Part shown: positions 34,279-38,197 of the stretch, piece after piece
Position numbering within the stretch: the first letter of the stretch is position 1
How the letters are laid out: each line of letters begins with the position of its first letter
Assembly: GCA_024638465.1 (NCBI GenBank)
Contig: JAHEKF010000029.1
Coordinates: forward strand, 1 to 38,197
Source: Rhodospirillaceae bacterium
GTDB taxonomy: Bacteria; Pseudomonadota; Gammaproteobacteria; Steroidobacterales; Rariloculaceae
DNA length: 38,197 nt
Reading direction: 5' to 3'
Made by a program: the position numbers and the translations under genes
The notes under the pieces: model-generated
The model's database searches: none
Told to the model about the DNA's origin: nothing
The model's input: the letters and a program-made list of their open reading frames with translations, nothing else

Positions 34279-34637
34279 GCCGCGAGCAGGCGCTATTAGA
34301 CCGGTCAGATTCGGCCCGAGTCAAGGCAGGACGTCGACCCGCTCGACACCACAATCCCCGGCATGATCGAGTTTCGCCCTGGTTTCGCCGTCGGTCCGAC
34401 ACGATAGACGCCTCGCCGGCCCGATAGTAGCCGGAACTTTGACCCAACAGGTACAATCGAAACTCTGAATGGCGTAGCGAAAAATAAATACCAACCAGCC
34501 AGTCCTATGATTAATTCGTATTGTCACTCGAGACTCAGGTTCGTTTTCCGGCGTTCTGTTGGCCGCGGCTTCTGTTCGGTTAACAGACGCAAACTCGATG
34601 CGCTGCATTCGTTCGGCCGCTGGACCGCGTCGCGATA
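34279..34637. other. Intergenic region between tRNA-Phe and the radical SAM operon
   Basis: About 360 bases. The first 46 hold the tRNA promoter on the minus strand. The rest presumably contains the promoter of the radical SAM operon; no gene or clear box can be assigned. A minus-strand frame from 34608 to 34321 has no recognisable protein features. Confidence 0.5.
34295..34324 (-). promoter_or_regulatory. Promoter of tRNA-Phe
   Basis: TTGACT (34319-34324) and TCTAAT (34295-34300), read on the minus strand, are 18 bases apart and end 16 bases before the tRNA. The space before the tRNA is GC-rich (AGCGCCTGCTCGCGGC), as in stringently controlled tRNA promoters. Confidence 0.65.
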
Positions 34638-36116
34638 ATGTCCGTTACCGAACCAGCATCAGAATCCACTGATGTAATCTCGATACTCGTCGGTCATTCG
34701 TACTTCATCAGGTTCGACGGCAAACAGAAAAAGCGCGCCAAGCCTTATCCTCCGCTGGGGACGATTCAGGTCGCTTCCATGCTCCGGGGCGAGAACCGTC
34801 GCGTCACGTTGTTCGATGCGATGCTGGCAGAGGGCGTGTCCGAGTACGAAGAAAAACTATTGACGACACGACCCGACGTCGTCCTCTTCTACGAGGACAA
34901 CTACAACTTTCTGAGCAAGATGTGCCTCGGCCGGATGCGTATAGCATGCTGCGAAATGGTTTCGCTCGCGCGGAATTCAGGGTCGCGAGTTATCGTCGCC
35001 GGATCCGATGCCTCCGACGCGCCGGATGCTTATCTCAATGCGGGGGCTGACGCTGTGGTAATCGGCGAAGGCCTCGCAGCGATCTCCACTCTCGTCAATC
35101 GACTTGGCGAAGATCTTTCGGTCGATGCCGGAACATTGGTTCACGGCCTACGAGACGTCGTGATTCGAGTCGGGGCGGAAAATTCAGATCCGGCGGCGTC
35201 CGTACAACCGCAGAAGCGAGGAATGGTCTATCGCCCGGCCTGGGACCTCGTCGACCTGGATGCGTATCGGGAAGTTTGGCAGCAAGCGCACGGCTACTTC
35301 AGTCTGAACATGGCCTCTTCGCGAGGGTGTTCGTTTCGTTGTAACTGGTGCGCGAAACCTATCTGGGGCAATCAATACCTGCAGAGTAGCCCGGAGGAAA
35401 TTGCGAACGAGATGCTTCTTCTCAAGAACGAGCACCGCGCGGAGCATATCTGGTTTGCCGACGACATCTTTGGCTTCAAGGCCAACTGGGTTTCCGAGTT
35501 TGCCGAGCTTCTGAATGCGCGCGGCGGTGGCTTGCCGTTCACCATTCAACTGCGCGCGGACCTTGTAACCCCAGCCATGGCAGAAGCGCTGGCGAATGCC
35601 GGCTGCGAAGAGGTCTGGTTGGGCGCCGAGAGCGGTAGCCAAAGAATCCTCGATGCGATGAACAAAGGCACTTCGGTTGCATCGATCGTTCAGGCGCGCA
35701 AACTTCTCGGCGCGAATGGAGTCCGAGTCGGCTTCTTCCTGATGCTCGGTTACCTGGGCGAGGAAATAGACGATCTATTGGCCACTCGCGAGCTCATTAC
35801 CGCCTGCAAACCCGACGATGTCGGCGTAAGCGTTGCGTATCCTCTTCCAGGCACCGAGTTCTACGAACAGATCAGCCAGCAACTCGGCGAGAAGCGGAAC
35901 TGGCAGGAAAGCAACGATCTGGAGATGATGTTCTCCGGAACTTATCGATCCGACTTCTACCGCAAGGTTCGAAATCTGTTCCATGATCAGGTTTCGGACG
36001 GTTGGTCTGATGAGTTGCAGTTGCGCTGGGAGGATCTGCTGGCGACCGAAAAAGACTTTCGTCAGCCGCGCGACAGGCATTTGACACTTGCCCTGGGCGC
36101 GGCTACGGCGAACTGA
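34638..36116 (+). CDS. B12-binding radical SAM protein (first copy)
   Basis: A 492-residue cytoplasmic enzyme. Residues about 14-170 form a cobalamin-binding-like domain (VGHSYFIRFDGKQ, KPYPPLGTIQVASML, GADAVVIGEG). The radical SAM core begins at residue 225, with the 4Fe-4S cysteines Cys231, Cys235 and Cys238 in RGCSFRCNWC (CxxxCxxC). Later motifs are WFADDIFGF, QLRADLVTPAMAEALANAGC, EVWLGAESGSQRILDAM, GFFLMLGYLGEE and YPLPGTEFYEQ. This is the BchE-like class B layout, whose members methylate unactivated carbons or form rings. The substrate is not evident. The next, paralogous gene starts six bases after the stop. Confidence 0.9.
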   Translation: MSVTEPASESTDVISILVGHSYFIRFDGKQKKRAKPYPPLGTIQVASMLRGENRRVTLFDAMLAEGVSEYEEKLLTTRPDVVLFYEDNYNFLSKMCLGRMRIACCEMVSLARNSGSRVIVAGSDASDAPDAYLNAGADAVVIGEGLAAISTLVNRLGEDLSVDAGTLVHGLRDVVIRVGAENSDPAASVQPQKRGMVYRPAWDLVDLDAYREVWQQAHGYFSLNMASSRGCSFRCNWCAKPIWGNQYLQSSPEEIANEMLLLKNEHRAEHIWFADDIFGFKANWVSEFAELLNARGGGLPFTIQLRADLVTPAMAEALANAGCEEVWLGAESGSQRILDAMNKGTSVASIVQARKLLGANGVRVGFFLMLGYLGEEIDDLLATRELITACKPDDVGVSVAYPLPGTEFYEQISQQLGEKRNWQESNDLEMMFSGTYRSDFYRKVRNLFHDQVSDGWSDELQLRWEDLLATEKDFRQPRDRHLTLALGAATAN

Positions 36117-36122
36117 AATTCG

Positions 36123-37505
36123 ATGGTCGATATCTTGCTTACACACGGCTACTTTCTGGCCGAGGACGAAAAAGAGCAAGCGATCATGAAGCCTTACCCG
36201 CCGCTGGGGCTTCTTTACTTATCCGCTTTCCTCAAGACACGCGGGATTACGGTCGAAGTTTTCGACACCACATTCTCCGAACGAGAGCAGTTGCTCGATC
36301 GCCTGGATGAAACACAGGGCGGAATCCTCGGTATCTACAGCAACCTGATGACGCGAAGCTCCGTGCTAAAGATTGTGCGGGCCGCAAAGGCGCGGGACTG
36401 GAGCGTCGTGCTTGGCGGACCCGAGAGCGCCAATTACCTCGACGAATACCTTCAAGCCGGAGCAGATGTCATCGTAATAGGCGAAGGTGAGGTGACGCTG
36501 ACCGAGCTGACTACTGCATTCAGGCACGGGAAGGCCAACAGGCTCGATCATATTTCCGGGATCGCGTTTCTCGATGAAGATGGCAATGTCGTCAAGACAC
36601 AGGAACGCCAGAAAATCCGCGATCTGAACAGCCTGCCGTTTCCGGACCGAAGCGCGATCGACCACGGTAAATACCTGGACGTATGGAAGACTCATCACGG
36701 TGCGAGCAGTATCAATCTCATTACCGCGCGCGGCTGCCCGTACCGGTGTAACTGGTGTTCTCATGCGGTCTACGGTTTTACGCATCGACGGAGAAGCCCG
36801 GAGAACGTCGCAGACGAAATGCAGACAATCATCGATCAATACGATCCCGATCAGGTGTGGTATGCCGACGATGTGTTCACGATCAGCCATCCGTGGCTGG
36901 AAAAATACGTCGACGAACTCGAGCGTCGCGGAATCCATCGGCCATTTGAAACGATCACTCGCGCAGACCGGTTACATACGCCCGAAAGCGTGGAGATGCT
37001 CAGCCGGCTGGGCTGTTATCGAATCTGGATCGGATCGGAAAGCGGAAGTCAGCGTATTCTCGATGCGATGGACCGTGGCGTTACCGCCGAGCAGGTACGC
37101 AAATCTACGAAACTCGCGCAGGATCACGGTATAGAAGTTGGAATGTTTCTGATGTGGGGCTACGAAGGTGAAGAGATCGACGATATCGCCGCAACGGTCG
37201 AGCACGTCAAACTCAGCAATCCCGACGTCTTCTTCACGACCGTCGCGTATCCGATCATGGGCACCGAGTACTTTGAGAAGGTGCGCGACAAGGTAGAGCT
37301 GCCGATCGACTGGGAGACCGCATCAGATCGGGATATCGTCGTAACCGACAGGCGCGAGAAGAGCTACTACAAGCTTGCCGACCGCTGGCTACGCAGCGAA
37401 GTCGAGGCTTCCCGTATTCAGAAAAGCGATCCTGGTCGAGCCAGGGAACTCATGCGGAAAGCAACGGACGCGAGGATCGCGATGGAGCGGCAACTCGTGC
37501 CATGA
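36123..37505 (+). CDS. B12-binding radical SAM protein (second copy)
   Basis: A 460-residue paralogue of the preceding protein. The N-terminal B12-binding-like domain shows LLTHGYFLAEDEKEQ, KPYPPLGLLYLSAFL and GADVIVIGEGEVTL; the iron-sulfur cysteines are Cys205, Cys209 and Cys212 in RGCPYRCNWC. Shared motifs are VWYADDVFTI, IWIGSESGSQRILDAMDRG and MFLMWGYEGEEIDD. Shared text between the two proteins includes HxYF near the start and KPYPPLG, so they come from a common ancestor and may act on successive sites or substrates. The stop overlaps the next ATG (ATGA), indicating coupled translation. Confidence 0.91.
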   Translation: MVDILLTHGYFLAEDEKEQAIMKPYPPLGLLYLSAFLKTRGITVEVFDTTFSEREQLLDRLDETQGGILGIYSNLMTRSSVLKIVRAAKARDWSVVLGGPESANYLDEYLQAGADVIVIGEGEVTLTELTTAFRHGKANRLDHISGIAFLDEDGNVVKTQERQKIRDLNSLPFPDRSAIDHGKYLDVWKTHHGASSINLITARGCPYRCNWCSHAVYGFTHRRRSPENVADEMQTIIDQYDPDQVWYADDVFTISHPWLEKYVDELERRGIHRPFETITRADRLHTPESVEMLSRLGCYRIWIGSESGSQRILDAMDRGVTAEQVRKSTKLAQDHGIEVGMFLMWGYEGEEIDDIAATVEHVKLSNPDVFFTTVAYPIMGTEYFEKVRDKVELPIDWETASDRDIVVTDRREKSYYKLADRWLRSEVEASRIQKSDPGRARELMRKATDARIAMERQLVP

Positions 37506-38197
37506 AAGATAGTGATCTCAAAATGCCGTCATTCCGCGCCACGGCTGCAGCGCTCTACGATACGACGGAACGATTTGCGCGAGAAATTTCCGCTCCTTGC
37601 GACTGCCCTCCGGCCTGGAACGATCTCAACTGGGCGGTTGCGCAGGCAGCGGCAGCTATTCAGGGAATCTCCGTACTCCTCGCTTCACGCTTGAAATGGA
37701 CCGGCCCGGCATCCTGGGAATCGTTCCTCTCGAATCAGGTAAAACATTCGGTATTGCGCGAAGAGAAGATAAAAGCGCTGCTGAAACGTATCGACGCCGT
37801 ATTCTCCGATGCGAAACTCAACGCTATCGCGCTGAAAGGATCTTCAGTCTTGAGACTCGATCTCTACAACTCGGGCGAGCGCCCGATGAGCGACATCGAT
37901 CTTCTGGTGCGACCCGAACAGCTCGATAGCGTCAAGCGGGTACTTGGCGAGCTAGGTTACCACCCCGGCTTTACGAATCAGCGTCATATCGAATTCGCCC
38001 CGCCCGGTCGATTCGATACTCACAGTTTTGGCGAGCACGAAAAAAACGCGATCCCGATCGAAGTACACACGATCGTTCAGGAGCCTCTTCCTGTAAAGAT
38101 CGTTGATATTACAGAATCGATCTGGCCAGGCATGCCGGACGTCGGCGCGGGGACTTATCGCTCCAACGCCAGCCTGATGCTGCACCTTCTGCTTCAT
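37502..38197 (+). CDS. Nucleotidyltransferase-family protein, NTP_transf_5 type (3'-partial)
   Basis: The frame starts at ATG 37502, overlapping the previous stop by four bases (ATGA), and is open to the window edge (232 codons). The protein begins MKDSDLKMPSFRATAAALYD. The central motif is ALKGSSVLRLDLYNSGERP followed by MSDIDLLV, with Lys112, Asp131 and Asp133; this is the arrangement of the uncharacterised nucleotidyltransferase family NTP_transf_5 (PF14907), where D-x-D would bind metal. Members often occur in clusters for polysaccharides or ribosomal peptides. Together with two radical SAM enzymes it suggests a biosynthetic or modification operon continuing to the right. Confidence 0.83.
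   Translation, partial: MKDSDLKMPSFRATAAALYDTTERFAREISAPCDCPPAWNDLNWAVAQAAAAIQGISVLLASRLKWTGPASWESFLSNQVKHSVLREEKIKALLKRIDAVFSDAKLNAIALKGSSVLRLDLYNSGERPMSDIDLLVRPEQLDSVKRVLGELGYHPGFTNQRHIEFAPPGRFDTHSFGEHEKNAIPIEVHTIVQEPLPVKIVDITESIWPGMPDVGAGTYRSNASLMLHLLLH

Overview
The window looks like chromosome of a GC-rich, free-living gammaproteobacterium. This rests on gene content: a Tad pilus locus, a gammaproteobacterial-type homoserine O-succinyltransferase, an ExeA-like ATPase, an XrtA-type polysaccharide-export fragment, and a selenoprotein candidate. Lineage below class is not resolved. No insertion sequence, integrase, CRISPR array, rRNA or replication origin was seen. The only RNA gene is tRNA-Phe(GAA).

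Positions 1-2404 hold the C-terminal part of an unrecognised protein, two tandem Flp pilin genes on the minus strand (55 residues each) that end at a strong intrinsic terminator, and a divergent regulator with a degenerate receiver domain fused to an AraC-type DNA-binding domain. Positions 2610-15069 are a Tad (tight adherence) operon on the plus strand: prepilin peptidase, an extra AAA+ ATPase, CpaB, secretin CpaC, a small lipoprotein, TadG/TadE/TadE-like pseudopilins, TadZ/CpaE, TadA, TadB, TadC and TadD. With short gaps or overlaps it continues (15079-20039) into a polysaccharide co-polymerase (Wzz-like), a BY-kinase-like ATPase without a tyrosine tail, an ExeA-like ATPase, a Sel1-repeat protein and an OmpA-like lipoprotein. 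This suggests an adhesion programme that joins pilus and surface polysaccharide.

Positions 20163-34134 are mixed housekeeping and stress genes: alpha/beta hydrolase, tandem universal stress protein, APC permease, CPA2 antiporter, a DUF6356-like small protein behind an AT-rich leader, MetA-type homoserine O-succinyltransferase, a DmdC-type acyl-CoA dehydrogenase, a secreted hydrolase, a PD40 beta-propeller protein, a Tat-exported fumarylacetoacetate-hydrolase-like protein, a decayed DUF2490 gene, and a divergent doxX/lysR pair with two matching operator-like palindromes.

The most striking observation is at 30237-31313 on the minus strand. One reading frame of 358 codons is interrupted only by a UGA placed exactly where the first cysteine of a redoxin CxxC motif belongs (U-P-F-C). 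It is followed at the correct distance by a perfect 7-bp hairpin with a GUU loop, which fits a bacterial SECIS element. The encoded protein would be a periplasmic selenocysteine redoxin fused to a DsbD-alpha-like domain. Ordinary gene calling splits it into two pieces or starts it too late.

Positions 34638-38197, beyond tRNA-Phe, start an operon of two paralogous B12-binding radical SAM proteins and a nucleotidyltransferase-like protein (NTP_transf_5 type) cut by the window edge. It could be the beginning of a modification or natural-product cluster.
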